Shown: positions 9,413 through 19,050, counted from the first letter of the stretch. The stretch: DNA of 64,000 bases from Erythrobacter sp. HKB08 (GCF_004114695.1 NZ_CP035310.1:1905501-1969500); one strand, 5' to 3'. The notes: generated from the sequence alone by a model not told the origin. Program-made: numbers and translations.

Positions 9413-9964
9413 ATGAGTTCACGTAAAACCTTCAAGCTGGCTGCCGCGATGACGGCCACGCTCGCCATCATGCAGCCGTCGGTCCTCGCCGCGCAGGAGT
9501 GCATCGAGCAGGACGACCTGTCCGACACGCTGATCTACGCGATGCCGCTGATGGTCGATGCGGTTTCGACCAAGTGCAACGGCTCGCTATCGCCCACCGG
9601 TTTTCTCGCCACGAATGGTGATACCTTTGTCGCTCCCTACGCCGCGCTGCAGGAAAACTCGTGGACAGGCGCCTTTCGCGTCCTCCAGCAGTTTGCCGGT
9701 GCCGGCAGCAAGGACAAGGCGGGCAGCGACGAGATGGCGCAAATGCTCGGCGCGCTCCCGCCCGAAGCGCTTCGCCCCTTCGTCGATGCGATCGTCGTCC
9801 AGAAGCTCGGTGAAGAGATCAAGACCAAGGATTGCTCGAAGATCGAGCGGGGCATGGAACTTCTCGCCCCCCTTCCCCCGGAAAATGCCGGTGGCCTCGT
9901 CGCCTTCCTGTTCGACCTGGCAAAGGTCGACCGCCCGTCAGTCTGCGCTTACCGCCCGGAATGA
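9413..9964 (+). CDS. Small exported protein of unknown function
   Basis: 183 residues, 3 bases after ispDF and overlapping pncC. A Sec signal peptide is clear: basic SSRKTFK, then a hydrophobic stretch ending SVLAAQE (cleavage near residue 27). The mature part has four Cys (CIEQDD, KCNGS, DCSKIE, VCAYRP), enough for two disulfides in the periplasm. The rest looks helical. I recognise no family. Tight packing suggests co-expression with ispDF and pncC and says little about function. Confidence 0.75.
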   Translation: MSSRKTFKLAAAMTATLAIMQPSVLAAQECIEQDDLSDTLIYAMPLMVDAVSTKCNGSLSPTGFLATNGDTFVAPYAALQENSWTGAFRVLQQFAGAGSKDKAGSDEMAQMLGALPPEALRPFVDAIVVQKLGEEIKTKDCSKIERGMELLAPLPPENAGGLVAFLFDLAKVDRPSVCAYRPE

Positions 9965-10461
9965 CCGACACGCTCCTCCCTGCCGAAGTTCGCGACCTTG
10001 CTGCCAAGGTCGTTGAAGCCAACCGGGTCGCCGGTCGCACGATCGCTCTTGCGGAATCGTGCACCGGCGGGCTCGTGTCTGCTGCGCTGACTGAAATCCC
10101 GGGTTCGTCGGCCGTGCTCGACCGATCCTTCATCACCTATTCGAACGAAGCGAAGATGGAGAGCCTTGGAGTCGCCAGCGACATTATCGAGACCTTCGGT
10201 GCCGTCTCGATCGCCTGCGCATGGGCGATGGCGCAGGGAGCGCTCGATCACAGCAAGGCAGATATCGCCGTCGCGATCAGCGGTGTTGCTGGGCCGAGCG
10301 GCGGGACGAAGCTCAAGCCTGTCGGAACGGTAGTTTTCGCGCGAGCGATCCGCGGGAATTCTTGCACCGAAGAAGGCGACTTGAAGCAGTTCGGCGACCT
10401 CGGACGCGCCGAGATCCGCCGTCAGGCGACCGTCTGCGCGCTGGAATTGCTGCTGCCGTAA
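9961..10461 (+). CDS. pncC: Nicotinamide-nucleotide amidohydrolase PncC (CinA C-terminal type)
   Basis: 166 residues, the stand-alone CinA C-terminal domain. Diagnostic: ALAESCTGGLVSAALTEIPG, the FITYSNEAK strand and ISGVAGPSGGTKLKPVGTV. It deamidates NMN to NaMN in NAD recycling. ATG 9961 overlaps the previous stop (ATGA). The end overlaps the convergent ratA-like gene by 40 bases. Confidence 0.92.
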   Translation: MTDTLLPAEVRDLAAKVVEANRVAGRTIALAESCTGGLVSAALTEIPGSSAVLDRSFITYSNEAKMESLGVASDIIETFGAVSIACAWAMAQGALDHSKADIAVAISGVAGPSGGTKLKPVGTVVFARAIRGNSCTEEGDLKQFGDLGRAEIRRQATVCALELLLP

Positions 10462-10883
10462 AGCTCTTCCGCACGCGCTTCGAAAGCGCCCATCAGCTTG
10501 CGGAATGCGCGGTCGACATATTGGCCCGCCATTGCCTCGAAAACGCGGTTCTTGAAGGTGAAGTCGACGCAGAAATCGACCTCGCTTACGCCGTCCTCGG
10601 TCGCTGAAATCTGCCAGCTGTTGTCGAGATTGCGCATCGGGCCGTCGACATAGTGCACGACGATCCGGTTCGGACGCGACTTTTCGACGCGCGACGTGAA
10701 ACGCTCACGCAAGGATTTGAAGCCGACCACCATGTCGGCGACCATTTCGGTCTCGCTGTTCGAGCGCACCCGCGTCGCGACGACCCAGGGCAGGAACTTG
10801 GGGTAGCTGTCGACATCGGCAACGAGGTCGAAGATCTGCTCCGGTGTATAGGGCAGTTTGCGATGTTCGCGGATGAGCGGCAT
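10422..10883 (-). CDS. Coq10/RatA-type START-domain protein
   Basis: 153 residues, single SRPBCC/START fold. The N-terminus (LPYTPEQIFDLVADVDSYPKF, LPWVVATRV) and the C-terminal FKNRVFEAMAGQYVDRAF are typical of the Coq10/RatA family. In alphaproteobacteria this member is usually thought to bind ubiquinone (Coq10-like); E. coli RatA inhibits 70S assembly. Its start overlaps the lipA stop (TGATG), the common lipA-coq10 pairing. The precise role is not shown by sequence. Confidence 0.85.
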   Translation of the reverse strand: MPLIREHRKLPYTPEQIFDLVADVDSYPKFLPWVVATRVRSNSETEMVADMVVGFKSLRERFTSRVEKSRPNRIVVHYVDGPMRNLDNSWQISATEDGVSEVDFCVDFTFKNRVFEAMAGQYVDRAFRKLMGAFEARAEELYGSSNSSAQTVA

Positions 10884-11842
10884 CAGGCTTTGGTCTTGGC
10901 CGCCTTTGCCAGCTTGGCCTCGCGCGCAGCCCGCATTTCCGCGAAATCGTCGCCGGCATGATAGCTCGAGCGTGTGAGCGGGCTCGAGGCGACCTGGAGG
11001 AAGCCCTTGGCCCGTGCGATCGCGCCATAGGCGGCAAACGCCTTGGGCGTGACGAAATCCTCAACCTTCGCATGCTTGGGCGTCGGCTGGAGATACTGTC
11101 CCATGGTGATGAAATCGACGTCCGCGCTGCGCATATCGTCCATCACCTGGTGCACTTCGAGCCGCTGCTCGCCAAGGCCAAGCATGATGCCCGACTTGGT
11201 GAAAATCATCGGGTCGTGGCTCTTCACCTCCTCGAGCAGGCGCAGCGAAGCATAGTAGCGCGCGCCCGGCCGGATCGTCGGATAAAGACGCGGCACGGTT
11301 TCGAGGTTGTGGTTGTAAACATCTGGACCGGCTTCACAAATCGCCTCGACCGCCGCGCGCATCTTGCCGCGGAAGTCGGGCGTGAGGATTTCGATCGTCG
11401 TGTCCGGAGTCTCGCGGCGCAGGGCCTTGATGACTTTCACGAATTGCCCTGCCCCGCCATCGGGCAGGTCGTCGCGGTCGACGCTGGTGATGACGATGTG
11501 TTCGAGACCCATCTGCCCTGCCGCGATCGCCACGTTCTCCGGTTCCATCGGATCGACGAGACGCGGCATGCCGGTCTTCACATTGCAGAAGGCGCAGGCG
11601 CGCGTGCAGACATCGCCCAGGATCATGACGGTCGCATGTTTCTTGTCCCAGCATTCGCCGATGTTGGGACAGGCCGCTTCCTCGCAGACCGTGTTGAGCT
11701 TGAGGTCGCGCATCAGCTTGCGCGTTTCGTGATAGCCCTTGCTGACCGGGGCCTTGACGCGGATCCAGTCGGGCTTGCGCTGGCGAGCCGGGCGCTCGCC
11801 GTCCGGCTGCGGAGCTGATGACAGGTCGTTCATGGCGCCCAT
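10883..11842 (-). CDS. lipA: Lipoyl synthase
   Basis: 319 residues, radical SAM enzyme inserting two sulfurs into octanoyl groups. The auxiliary cluster Cys53, Cys58 and Cys64 ([12 protein letters not shown]) and the radical SAM Cys79, Cys83 and Cys86 (CTRACAFC) are all present, with the C-terminal segment [10 protein letters not shown]. It serves the lipoyl domains of 2-oxoacid dehydrogenases, including the pdh genes at 29-31 kb. ATGs at 11842 and 11833 are both possible; neither has a strong Shine-Dalgarno sequence. Confidence 0.97.
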   Translation of the reverse strand: MGAMNDLSSAPQPDGERPARQRKPDWIRVKAPVSKGYHETRKLMRDLKLNTVCEEAACPNIGECWDKKHATVMILGDVCTRACAFCNVKTGMPRLVDPMEPENVAIAAGQMGLEHIVITSVDRDDLPDGGAGQFVKVIKALRRETPDTTIEILTPDFRGKMRAAVEAICEAGPDVYNHNLETVPRLYPTIRPGARYYASLRLLEEVKSHDPMIFTKSGIMLGLGEQRLEVHQVMDDMRSADVDFITMGQYLQPTPKHAKVEDFVTPKAFAAYGAIARAKGFLQVASSPLTRSSYHAGDDFAEMRAAREAKLAKAAKTKA

Positions 11843-11932
11843 CTAGTCGGGAGGGGCAAGCGGCGCAATGCCTGCGGAAACGAATGCGTATGCATCTTGC
11901 CTAAGCCAAAAGGCTCGGCTAGCCGCGCCCAC

Positions 11933-12916
11933 ATGGACCAGCTTGCGATACAAACCTTCACATCGCCAGTCGTTCTCTTCTTCGTTCTCGGCTTGCTTGC
12001 CGCCTTCGCGCGCTCCGACCTCGCCATTCCCGAGGCGCTGGCGAAAGGCATGTCGCTCTATCTGATGGCAGCGATCGGCCTGAAGGGCGGCGTCGCGGTT
12101 TCCAAATCCGGCTTCGACACCACGGTGCTCTCGGCTCTCGGTGCCGGGATCGCGGCAGGCCTCCTCCTGCCCGTATTCGCCTATGTGGTGATCAAGAAGT
12201 TCGGCAAGCTCGACCGGATCAATGCCGGCGCGGTCGCCGCGCATTACGGCTCGATCAGCGTCGTGACCTTCGTGACCGCAGTCGAAATCCTCGAATTCCA
12301 GTCGAAGCCCGCGGGTGGCTACATGGTCGCAGTGATGGCGGCGATGGAAAGCCCGGCGATCCTCTCCGGCCTCCTGCTTGCACGCGGGCTCGGCTCGCAA
12401 AGTGGGCAGAGCACCAAGGAGATGCTGCACGAGGTCGCTTTCAACGCCTCGGTCGTCTTGCTGCTGGGCGCATTCGCGATCGGCCTGATCGGGGGCGCGG
12501 ACGGCTTTGCGGACGTCAGCCCCTTCTTCGAAGCCGGCTTCAAGGGCGTGCTGTGCATCTTCCTGCTCGACATGGGCCTGATCGCCGCGCGCCGCATCAT
12601 GGACAGCAGGGCGATCACCTGGCGCCTTGCCGTGATCGCGATCTTCCTGCCCATCGTGAATGGCGCGGTCGGGACGCTTGTCGGCGTGGGCATCGGCCTC
12701 GATGCTGGTTCGGCAGCGGCGCTCGGCGTACTGTGTGCGAGCGCGAGCTACATCGCGGTTCCCGCCGCCATGCGCCTCGCCCTGCCCGAGGCTGACCCGG
12801 GAATTTACCTGACCATGTCGCTCAGCATCACCTTCCCGTTCAACGTGCTGATCAACATCGGCCTTATCAGCGCTTTCGCATCGATCCTCACCGGTAACCC
12901 AGGAGTTTCGCCATGA
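11933..12916 (+). CDS. sbtA: SbtA-type sodium-dependent bicarbonate transporter
   Basis: 327 residues with about ten hydrophobic helices in two inverted halves, as in the SbtA family. Signatures: IPEALAKGMSLYLMAAIGLKGG near the N-terminus, AAHYGSISVVTF around residue 105, and ASASYIAVPAAMRLALPEADPG near residue 280. SbtA imports bicarbonate with sodium in cyanobacteria. Here it is followed by a PII-like gene (ATGA overlap) and a carbonic anhydrase, so the three form an inorganic-carbon module. The start at 11933 gives MDQLAIQTF directly before helix 1. Confidence 0.88.
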   Translation: MDQLAIQTFTSPVVLFFVLGLLAAFARSDLAIPEALAKGMSLYLMAAIGLKGGVAVSKSGFDTTVLSALGAGIAAGLLLPVFAYVVIKKFGKLDRINAGAVAAHYGSISVVTFVTAVEILEFQSKPAGGYMVAVMAAMESPAILSGLLLARGLGSQSGQSTKEMLHEVAFNASVVLLLGAFAIGLIGGADGFADVSPFFEAGFKGVLCIFLLDMGLIAARRIMDSRAITWRLAVIAIFLPIVNGAVGTLVGVGIGLDAGSAAALGVLCASASYIAVPAAMRLALPEADPGIYLTMSLSITFPFNVLINIGLISAFASILTGNPGVSP

Positions 12917-13221
12917 TCGAAACCGTGACCCGCAAGCGGATCGAAATTCTTGCCGATGCGGCGCTCATCAAGCGCGTGACCACTGCCATCGACGCTGCCG
13001 GGATTACCGGTTGGACCGTCACTCCGGTTCAATCCGGCAAGGGGCGCGACGGATACTGGCGCGAAGAACGCGTGACCGGTTCGGACAAGGTCTTCATCCT
13101 GACGATCGCGCCTGAGGACAAGGCGATGAAGCTCGCCGAAGACCTTGCGCCCATTCTTACTTCGCACCGGCTCCTCCTCACCATGTGGGATGTTCAGGTC
13201 ATTCGCGGCGAGAGGTTCTAG
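12913..13221 (+). CDS. PII-like protein, probable SbtB partner
   Basis: 102 residues with a PII/GlnB-like ferredoxin fold. The layout KRIEILADAALIKRVTTAI, then TGWTVTPVQSGKGRDG (T-loop position) and a C-terminal MWDVQVIRGERF strand fits the PII-like (SbtB/CPII) group. It lacks the uridylylation Tyr region of true GlnB. It overlaps sbtA by four bases (ATGA), and SbtB proteins are known to bind SbtA and adenine nucleotides. The name SbtB is inferred from neighbourhood and size. Confidence 0.82.
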   Translation: MIETVTRKRIEILADAALIKRVTTAIDAAGITGWTVTPVQSGKGRDGYWREERVTGSDKVFILTIAPEDKAMKLAEDLAPILTSHRLLLTMWDVQVIRGERF

Positions 13222-13222
13222 A

Positions 13223-13864
13223 ATGCCCGAATTTGCAGCCCTTCTCGAAGGTTATCGCCGCTTTCGCACCGATGGCTACCCACGCCAGAAAGCGCGCTAC
13301 GACCACCTCGTAGCCGAGGGTCAGAGCCCCAAGCTGATGATTATCGGTTGTTCGGACAGCAGGGTCGATCCGGCGCAGATCTTCGATGTCGACCCGGGCG
13401 AGATTTTCGTCGTTCGCAATGTCGCAGCGCTCGTCCCGCCTTTCGAGACGACACCTGGCCAGCACGGCGTTTCGGCAGCGATCGAATTCGCGGTGCAGGT
13501 CCTTGGCGTGAAGCAGATCGTCGTCATGGGCCACGGCATGTGCGGCGGTTGCAAGGCGGCTCTGACGCAGGAGATGCACGGCAATGAGCCGGGCGCAGGC
13601 GGTTTCGTCGCCCAGTGGATTCACCTGCTCGACGATGCCCGCGAGCCGGTCGCCGAAAAGTTCGGCACGGAATCGCGCGAGGCGGAGCGGGCGATGGAAC
13701 TCGCTGCCGTTCGCGTAAGCCTTGCGAACCTGCGGACTTTCCCCTGGGTCGCCGACAAGGAAAAGAGCGGCGAGATCAAGCTTCGAGGAACATTTTTCGC
13801 TATTTCTGAAGGCGTTCTCTACCACCTTGAAGACGAGAGCGGCGAGTTCGAAGCGGTCGAATAG
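13223..13864 (+). CDS. Beta-carbonic anhydrase
   Basis: 213 residues. Zinc ligands Cys43 (CSDSRVDP), His104 and Cys107 (HGMCGGC), with the catalytic Asp45-Arg47 pair, are intact. IFVVRNVAALVPP completes the signature. It interconverts CO2 and bicarbonate in the cytoplasm. It begins one base after the PII-like stop codon, third gene of the SbtA module. No Rubisco or other autotrophy gene is in the window, so a role in supplying bicarbonate to carboxylases or in pH balance is more likely than CO2 fixation. Confidence 0.94.
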   Translation: MPEFAALLEGYRRFRTDGYPRQKARYDHLVAEGQSPKLMIIGCSDSRVDPAQIFDVDPGEIFVVRNVAALVPPFETTPGQHGVSAAIEFAVQVLGVKQIVVMGHGMCGGCKAALTQEMHGNEPGAGGFVAQWIHLLDDAREPVAEKFGTESREAERAMELAAVRVSLANLRTFPWVADKEKSGEIKLRGTFFAISEGVLYHLEDESGEFEAVE

Positions 13865-13902
13865 CGCTTGAGGATATCCCGCCAGCGCCCCATGTAGCGC
13901 GC

Positions 13903-14610
13903 ATGGATAGCAATCGCCCGAGAAACATCGCCCTCCTGATCGACGCCGACAATGCGCGCGCAGAAGGTATCGACCCGGTCCTGACCGTTCTTGCAGAGCT
14001 CGGTTCGGTCAATATCCGCCGGGCCTATGGCAACTGGCGCAAGACGTCGCTCAAGGGCTGGGCCGACCGGGTGCACAAATACGGCATCGAGCCGCAGCAG
14101 CAGTTCGACCTGACCAAGGGCAAGAACGCGACCGATATGAAGATGACGGTCGACGCGATGGACCTGCTCTACAGCGGCCGCGTGCACGGTTTCGGCATCA
14201 TGAGTTCCGATAGCGACTTCATGCCGCTCGCGATGCGCATCCGGCAGGATGGCTACCCGGTCTACGGTTTCGGCCAGGCCAAGACGCCGGAAGGCTTTCG
14301 CGAGGCTTGCTCGCGTTTCATCGATGTCGATGCCCTCATCAAAGCGGAAAGCGAGGATCGCCGAGACACCCCGGGAGGCTCGATCCAGGACGAACTCGTC
14401 CAGTTGCTGATCGATGCCTACAATAACTCGAAACGCGACGCTCAGGGCTTTGCCAAGCTGTCGGAAGTCGGCCAGCGGGCTGGCAACCGCTCCAGCTTCG
14501 ATGTCCGCAATTTCGGCTTTGCGCGCCTCACCGACATGATCGAGGCAGCCGATATCTTCACCCACGAACGCCGCGACAATGGCGAGGTTTTCATCAAGCG
14601 CCTGCGCTGA
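13903..14610 (+). CDS. NYN-domain ribonuclease-like protein with LOTUS/OST-HTH domain
   Basis: 235 residues. The N-terminal NYN (PIN-like) fold has acidic sites in LLIDADNA (Asp14, Asp16) and MSSDSDFMPL, with KGKNATDMKMTVDAMDLLYSG between; the C-terminal ~70 residues (IQDELVQLLIDAY to FTHERRDNGEVFIKR) look like an OST-HTH/LOTUS RNA-binding domain. NYN proteins are predicted metal-dependent RNases. It follows the carbonic anhydrase by 38 bases; any link is unclear. A strong hairpin lies just after its stop. Confidence 0.86.
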   Translation: MDSNRPRNIALLIDADNARAEGIDPVLTVLAELGSVNIRRAYGNWRKTSLKGWADRVHKYGIEPQQQFDLTKGKNATDMKMTVDAMDLLYSGRVHGFGIMSSDSDFMPLAMRIRQDGYPVYGFGQAKTPEGFREACSRFIDVDALIKAESEDRRDTPGGSIQDELVQLLIDAYNNSKRDAQGFAKLSEVGQRAGNRSSFDVRNFGFARLTDMIEAADIFTHERRDNGEVFIKRLR

Positions 14611-14650
14611 GGAAAAAGAAAAAGGGCGCGAGCCAAAGCCCGCGCCCTCT
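14611..14650 (-). terminator. Rho-independent terminator for the TPR gene
   Basis: Arms AGGGCGCG (14623-14630) and CGCGCCCT (14641-14648) with a 10-base loop. Read on the minus strand the stem is followed by TTTTTCTTTTTCC, a good U-tract, 24 bases after the stop of the exported TPR gene. It may act partly on the plus strand as well. Confidence 0.85.
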
Positions 14651-14673
14651 TCAACCTAGCGAAGGATGACCGG

Positions 14674-15975
14674 TCACATCGTGCCGGCAGCACCCGCGCC
14701 CTGGATTTCGGCATAGACCGACCACAGGCGAGCGATCGGTGCGCGCTTGCCGTCAACCTTGGCAAAGGTTTCCTGAGCTTCGGCAACCTTGCCCTGCAGG
14801 AGCTGGGCAATACCGAGACGCGTGTTGAGGCGCGCGGTGTCGGCACCCGGCTTGGTCAGCGCGATTTCGTACATCGCTTCCGCCTTGTCGCCCATTTCGT
14901 AGGCGAGGAAAGCATCGCCCGCACCAGCCACCAAGCTGCCACTGGCGCCTGCTGCCCGTGCATCGCTTTCGAGGCCGGCAAGGTCTGCCTTGTCGGCTGC
15001 GATGCGTGCATTAGCCGAACGCAGGGTTTCCGCGATCAGGGTCTCGCTCGGATCGACGACGCCGGAAGCGACGCCCTTGTCGATAATGCGCTTCACTTCA
15101 CCCGGGAAACGGAGGACGTTCGCTGCATCGACATAGTCGACGTAGTCGCGCAGCTGGACCATCGTGTTGGTCTTGTCGGCGAGACGCATCAGGTCGAGCA
15201 GTTCCGGGTTCTCGTAGAGGAACAGGTTACGCTGGATGTTGATCGCATCCTTCCAGCTCGTGTCCGACGGGTAGTGACGCGCATACATGGCGGAGAACTC
15301 GACTGCCTCGGCAGCCATGTCGTTGTTGTATGCGTTCGCAACGCCGCGCTTGAGCCAGTCTTCCGGCGGCTTCTCGCCAGCCTGCAGCTTCGCGTCGATG
15401 CGGCCCTTCATGTATGCGAGGCCTTCACCGTACTGTTCCTGCTGGAAATAGGTGTCGGCGATGACCGGAACGAGGTCCATACCGGTGTAGCCGGCAGCGT
15501 CCGCCTTGCTCAGCTGCTCGCGGGCGACCTGGAAGTCGTCGTCGTTATAGGCGAGCTGGCCTGCGGTGTAATAGAACTGGCCGAGACGCTCGGGAGCGAC
15601 CTTGCCGCTTTCGAGCATCATGTTGATGCCCTGGCGCATGAGCGCGCGGTCGTCGAGAGCGACGCCGATGTTGTTCAGGATGCCGCCAGCGGCATTCTTG
15701 TCGTCGTCGTTTTCGATTGCTGCGATCATCGCCGGGATGCCCGCGCGGATAGCAGCTTCGTCCTTGGCTTCTGCGTTCAGAGCCTCGTTCACCGGCGTAT
15801 AGGCGGCAATGAAGCCTTTCGAGTAGCTCGGCTTGTCTTCCTTATCGCGCTTCTTCTGCGCGTATGCCGGAGTTTCGAGTGCAGTGACGCCGACGGCGGC
15901 ACCGGTCATGAGGGCGATCGCCATTGCGATCGACGATCCGGCACGTTTGGCCTTCTTGCGGGCAAGGAAAGTCAT
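14674..15975 (-). CDS. Exported TPR-like repeat protein
   Basis: 433 residues. A signal peptide (basic LARKKAKR, hydrophobic AMAIALMTGAAVG, cleavage after PAYA near residue 40) sends it to the periplasm or outer membrane. The rest is helical with TPR-like units (for example FYYTAGQLAYNDDDFQVARE, DTYFQQEQYGEGLAYMKGR, LLQGKVAEAQETFAKVDG). No enzymatic motif is seen. GGGAG eight bases upstream supports ATG 15975. It has its own terminator and is divergent from gyrA. A protein-interaction scaffold is likely; the partner is unknown. Confidence 0.82.
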   Translation of the reverse strand: MTFLARKKAKRAGSSIAMAIALMTGAAVGVTALETPAYAQKKRDKEDKPSYSKGFIAAYTPVNEALNAEAKDEAAIRAGIPAMIAAIENDDDKNAAGGILNNIGVALDDRALMRQGINMMLESGKVAPERLGQFYYTAGQLAYNDDDFQVAREQLSKADAAGYTGMDLVPVIADTYFQQEQYGEGLAYMKGRIDAKLQAGEKPPEDWLKRGVANAYNNDMAAEAVEFSAMYARHYPSDTSWKDAINIQRNLFLYENPELLDLMRLADKTNTMVQLRDYVDYVDAANVLRFPGEVKRIIDKGVASGVVDPSETLIAETLRSANARIAADKADLAGLESDARAAGASGSLVAGAGDAFLAYEMGDKAEAMYEIALTKPGADTARLNTRLGIAQLLQGKVAEAQETFAKVDGKRAPIARLWSVYAEIQGAGAAGTM

Positions 15976-16086
15976 TCGGGTGTCTCCCAAGAGTGGAAAG
16001 GGTATGCCTTTTAGGGGCGAAAAACGGTTCACACGCGCGCTACTGCCGCTTCGCGTTCCGTATTGCAAATCCTGATAGGGATCGGC

Positions 16087-16129
16087 GGCTGAACGGGCTT
16101 TGAATAAGGCCCGTGCCTGCCGTTCAGCC
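16087..16129. repeat. Long inverted repeat upstream of gyrA
   Basis: Perfect 10-base arms GGCTGAACGG (16087-16096) and CCGTTCAGCC (16120-16129) separated by 23 bases, in the 288-base gap between the divergent TPR gene and gyrA. The spacer contains GGGC/GCCC and can fold further. No T-run follows. It may be an operator or a leader structure. Confidence 0.5.
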
Positions 16130-16263
16130 AAAACCCACGCACATGTGGAAAAACCGCAGAAATAAGAGGGTTTCAGACCTCCCAAACTGGCGAAATCGCG
16201 CCCCCTTCCCTACATTGCAGGCTCGAATTGTCCGTCCAATGGACGCAGCAGAAAAGATCTCTC

Positions 16264-19050
16264 TTGAGCGACGATACCGAAACTCTCGAACCGCCGGTTC
16301 CCTCCAACGATTACGCACGCGTCGACATCGTCGACGAGATGAAGACGAGCTACCTCGATTACGCGATGAGCGTGATCGTCAGCCGTGCTCTTCCCGATGT
16401 GCGCGATGGGTTGAAGCCGGTTCACCGCCGCATCCTATTCGCCAGCCAGGAAGGCGGCTTCGTCGCAGGGCGCCCCTATCGCAAGAGCGCCAAGATCGTC
16501 GGCGACGTGATGGGTAACTATCACCCGCATGGCGACGCCGCGATATACGATGCTCTCGCGCGCATGACGCAGCCCTGGTCGCTGCGCGTGCCGCTGGTCG
16601 ATGGTCAGGGGAACTTCGGTTCGATGGACCCCGATCCGCCGGCATCCATGCGCTATACCGAGGCGCGCCTTGCCAAGGTCGCGAACAGCCTGCTCGACGA
16701 CCTCGACAAGGACACGGTCGACTTCGCCGACAACTACGACGGTTCGCGCCAGGAGCCGACGGTCCTTCCGGCGCGTTTCCCGAACCTGCTGGTTAACGGC
16801 GCGGGCGGCATCGCGGTCGGCATGGCGACCAATATCCCGCCGCACAACCTCGGCGAAGTGATCGACGGCTGCCTCGCTTTCATCGAGAATCCGGGCATCA
16901 CCTCGGAAGAACTGTTCGAGATCATCCCGGGGCCGGATTTCCCGACCGCCCCGCTGATCCTCGGCCAATCCGGTGCCCGCGCGGCCTATACTACCGGTCG
17001 CGGTTCTATCCTGATGCGCTGCCGCCACGAGATCGAGACGAAGCGCGGCGACCGCCAGAGCATCGTCCTGACCTCGATCCCGTTCCAGGTCGGCAAGTCC
17101 AATCTGGTCGAGAAGATCGCCGATGCCGCGAAGGAAAAACGGATCGAAGGCATCTCCGACATCCGCGACGAGTCGAGCCGCGAAGGCGTGCGCGTAGTCG
17201 TGGACCTGAAACGCGATGCGTCACCGGAAGTGGTGCTCAACCAGATCTGGCGCTACACGCCTGCGCAGGCGAGCTTCCCGGCGAACATGCTCGCCATTCG
17301 CGGCGGTCGCCCCGAAGTGCTCTCGCTGCGCGACATCGTGCAGTCGTTCATTGGCTTCCGCGAGGAAGTCATCACCCGTCGGACCAAGTTCGAGCTCAAC
17401 AAGGCCCGCGAACGGGCGCACATCTTGCTCGGTCTGGTCGTCGCGGTATCGAACCTCGACGAGGTCGTCGCAATCATTCGCGGCGCGGCAAACCCTGCCG
17501 AGGCGCGCGAGAAGCTGATCCGCAAGGAATGGCCGATCGGCGACATCGCCCAGTACATCAAGCTGGTCGAGGCCATCGAGCCGACTGCCGATCAGGAAGG
17601 CGGTACTTATCGCCTTTCCGAGCGTCAGGTGAAAGCGATCCTCGACCTGCGCCTCCATCGCCTGACGGCGCTCGGCCGCGACGAGATCGGCGACGAGCTC
17701 AAGGAACTCGCCATGGCGATCGAGGAATATCTCTCGATCCTCGCCGACCGGGTGAAGCTCTACGGCGTGATGCGCGAAGAGCTCGAGGAGATCCGCGAGC
17801 AGTACGCAACGCCGCGTGTCAGCGAGATCGCCCCCGCATGGGACGGTATCGAGGACGAGGACCTGATCGAGCGCGATGAGATGGTCGTGACCGTCACGCA
17901 TGACGGCTACATCAAGCGCACAGCGCTCTCGACCTTCCGGGCCCAGAACCGTGGCGGCAAGGGCCGCGCCGGCATGGCGACGAAGGATGAGGATGCCGTC
18001 AGCGAGCTGTTCGTTACCAGCACGCACAATCCGGTGCTGTTCTTCTCGACCAAGGGCAAGGTTTACCGCCTGAAGGTCTGGAAGCTGCCCGAAGGCGGGC
18101 CGAACACGCGCGGGCGCCCGATCATCAACCTGCTGCCCTCGCTCGATGACGGAGAGACGATCCGCACCGTCCTGCCGCTGCCGGAAGACGAGGATAGCTG
18201 GGGCGCGCTCAGCGTCGTCTTCGCCACGGCGAAGGGTAACGTGCGTCGCAACAGCATGGACGCCTTCACCAACATCCCGTCGAACGGCAAGTTTGCCATG
18301 AAGTTCGACGAAGACAGCGACGATCGCCTGATCGGCGTAAAGCTGCTGGAAGCGGGCGACGACGTCCTGCTTGCGACCCGGATGGGCAAGGCGATCCGCT
18401 TCGCCGGCACCGACGTCCGCGAGTTCACCTCGCGCACCTCGACCGGTGTTCGGGGCATGAAGTTCAAGGAAAAGGGCGACGAGGTCGTCTCGCTTGCCAT
18501 CCTCCACGAAGGTTCGGCCACTCCCGACGAACGCGACGCCTACCTCAGGGTCGCCCCGTGGAAATCGGACGAAGACGCGCCCGAGCTTTCCGAAGAGCAC
18601 CGCAAGATGGCGGAGGAGGAAGAGTTCATCCTCACCGTCTGCGCCAATGGCTACGGCAAGATCTCGTCCGCCTACGAATACCGGCGCGCCGGTCGTGGCG
18701 GCATGGGCATCACGAATATCGACAATATCGAGCGCAACGGCCCGGTCGTGGCGAGCTTCACCGCTACCAAGAACGACCAGCTCATGCTGGTGACCGACCA
18801 GGCGAAGCTGATCCGCATCGGCCTCGACACCTTGCGCGTCCTTGGTCGCAACACGGCGGGCGTCAGGCTGTTTAACGTTGCGAAGGGCGAGACGATCGTC
18901 AGCGTTGCTCGCCTCGATGAACAGGAAGAGCCGGAAAACGCTGCCGAGGAAGCGATAGCGGAAGAGATCGTCGGTCGCGGGACCGAGGAAACCACTCCGG
19001 ACACGACTGCGCATTCGGACAAGAACATCGACGGCGAAGCCGGCGGATGA
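16264..19050 (+). CDS. gyrA: DNA gyrase subunit A
   Basis: 928 residues from a TTG start at 16264 (a TTG at 16228 is an alternative, adding 12 residues). Winged-helix/tower domains carry the catalytic Tyr131 ([10 protein letters not shown]), and the C-terminal beta-pinwheel has the GyrA box QNRGGKG. The quinolone-pocket helix reads [12 protein letters not shown], so the E. coli Ser83 position is Ala92 (codon at 16537) while Asp87 is kept as Asp96. The tail is acidic and low-complexity. GyrA cuts and rejoins DNA within A2B2 gyrase. Downstream tauD-like gene overlaps by four bases. Confidence 0.98.
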   Translation: MSDDTETLEPPVPSNDYARVDIVDEMKTSYLDYAMSVIVSRALPDVRDGLKPVHRRILFASQEGGFVAGRPYRKSAKIVGDVMGNYHPHGDAAIYDALARMTQPWSLRVPLVDGQGNFGSMDPDPPASMRYTEARLAKVANSLLDDLDKDTVDFADNYDGSRQEPTVLPARFPNLLVNGAGGIAVGMATNIPPHNLGEVIDGCLAFIENPGITSEELFEIIPGPDFPTAPLILGQSGARAAYTTGRGSILMRCRHEIETKRGDRQSIVLTSIPFQVGKSNLVEKIADAAKEKRIEGISDIRDESSREGVRVVVDLKRDASPEVVLNQIWRYTPAQASFPANMLAIRGGRPEVLSLRDIVQSFIGFREEVITRRTKFELNKARERAHILLGLVVAVSNLDEVVAIIRGAANPAEAREKLIRKEWPIGDIAQYIKLVEAIEPTADQEGGTYRLSERQVKAILDLRLHRLTALGRDEIGDELKELAMAIEEYLSILADRVKLYGVMREELEEIREQYATPRVSEIAPAWDGIEDEDLIERDEMVVTVTHDGYIKRTALSTFRAQNRGGKGRAGMATKDEDAVSELFVTSTHNPVLFFSTKGKVYRLKVWKLPEGGPNTRGRPIINLLPSLDDGETIRTVLPLPEDEDSWGALSVVFATAKGNVRRNSMDAFTNIPSNGKFAMKFDEDSDDRLIGVKLLEAGDDVLLATRMGKAIRFAGTDVREFTSRTSTGVRGMKFKEKGDEVVSLAILHEGSATPDERDAYLRVAPWKSDEDAPELSEEHRKMAEEEEFILTVCANGYGKISSAYEYRRAGRGGMGITNIDNIERNGPVVASFTATKNDQLMLVTDQAKLIRIGLDTLRVLGRNTAGVRLFNVAKGETIVSVARLDEQEEPENAAEEAIAEEIVGRGTEETTPDTTAHSDKNIDGEAGG

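Noticed and set aside
11933-13864. Autotrophic CO2 fixation locus
   Set aside because: Only uptake and hydration genes are present; no Rubisco, phosphoribulokinase or carboxysome gene is visible in the window.
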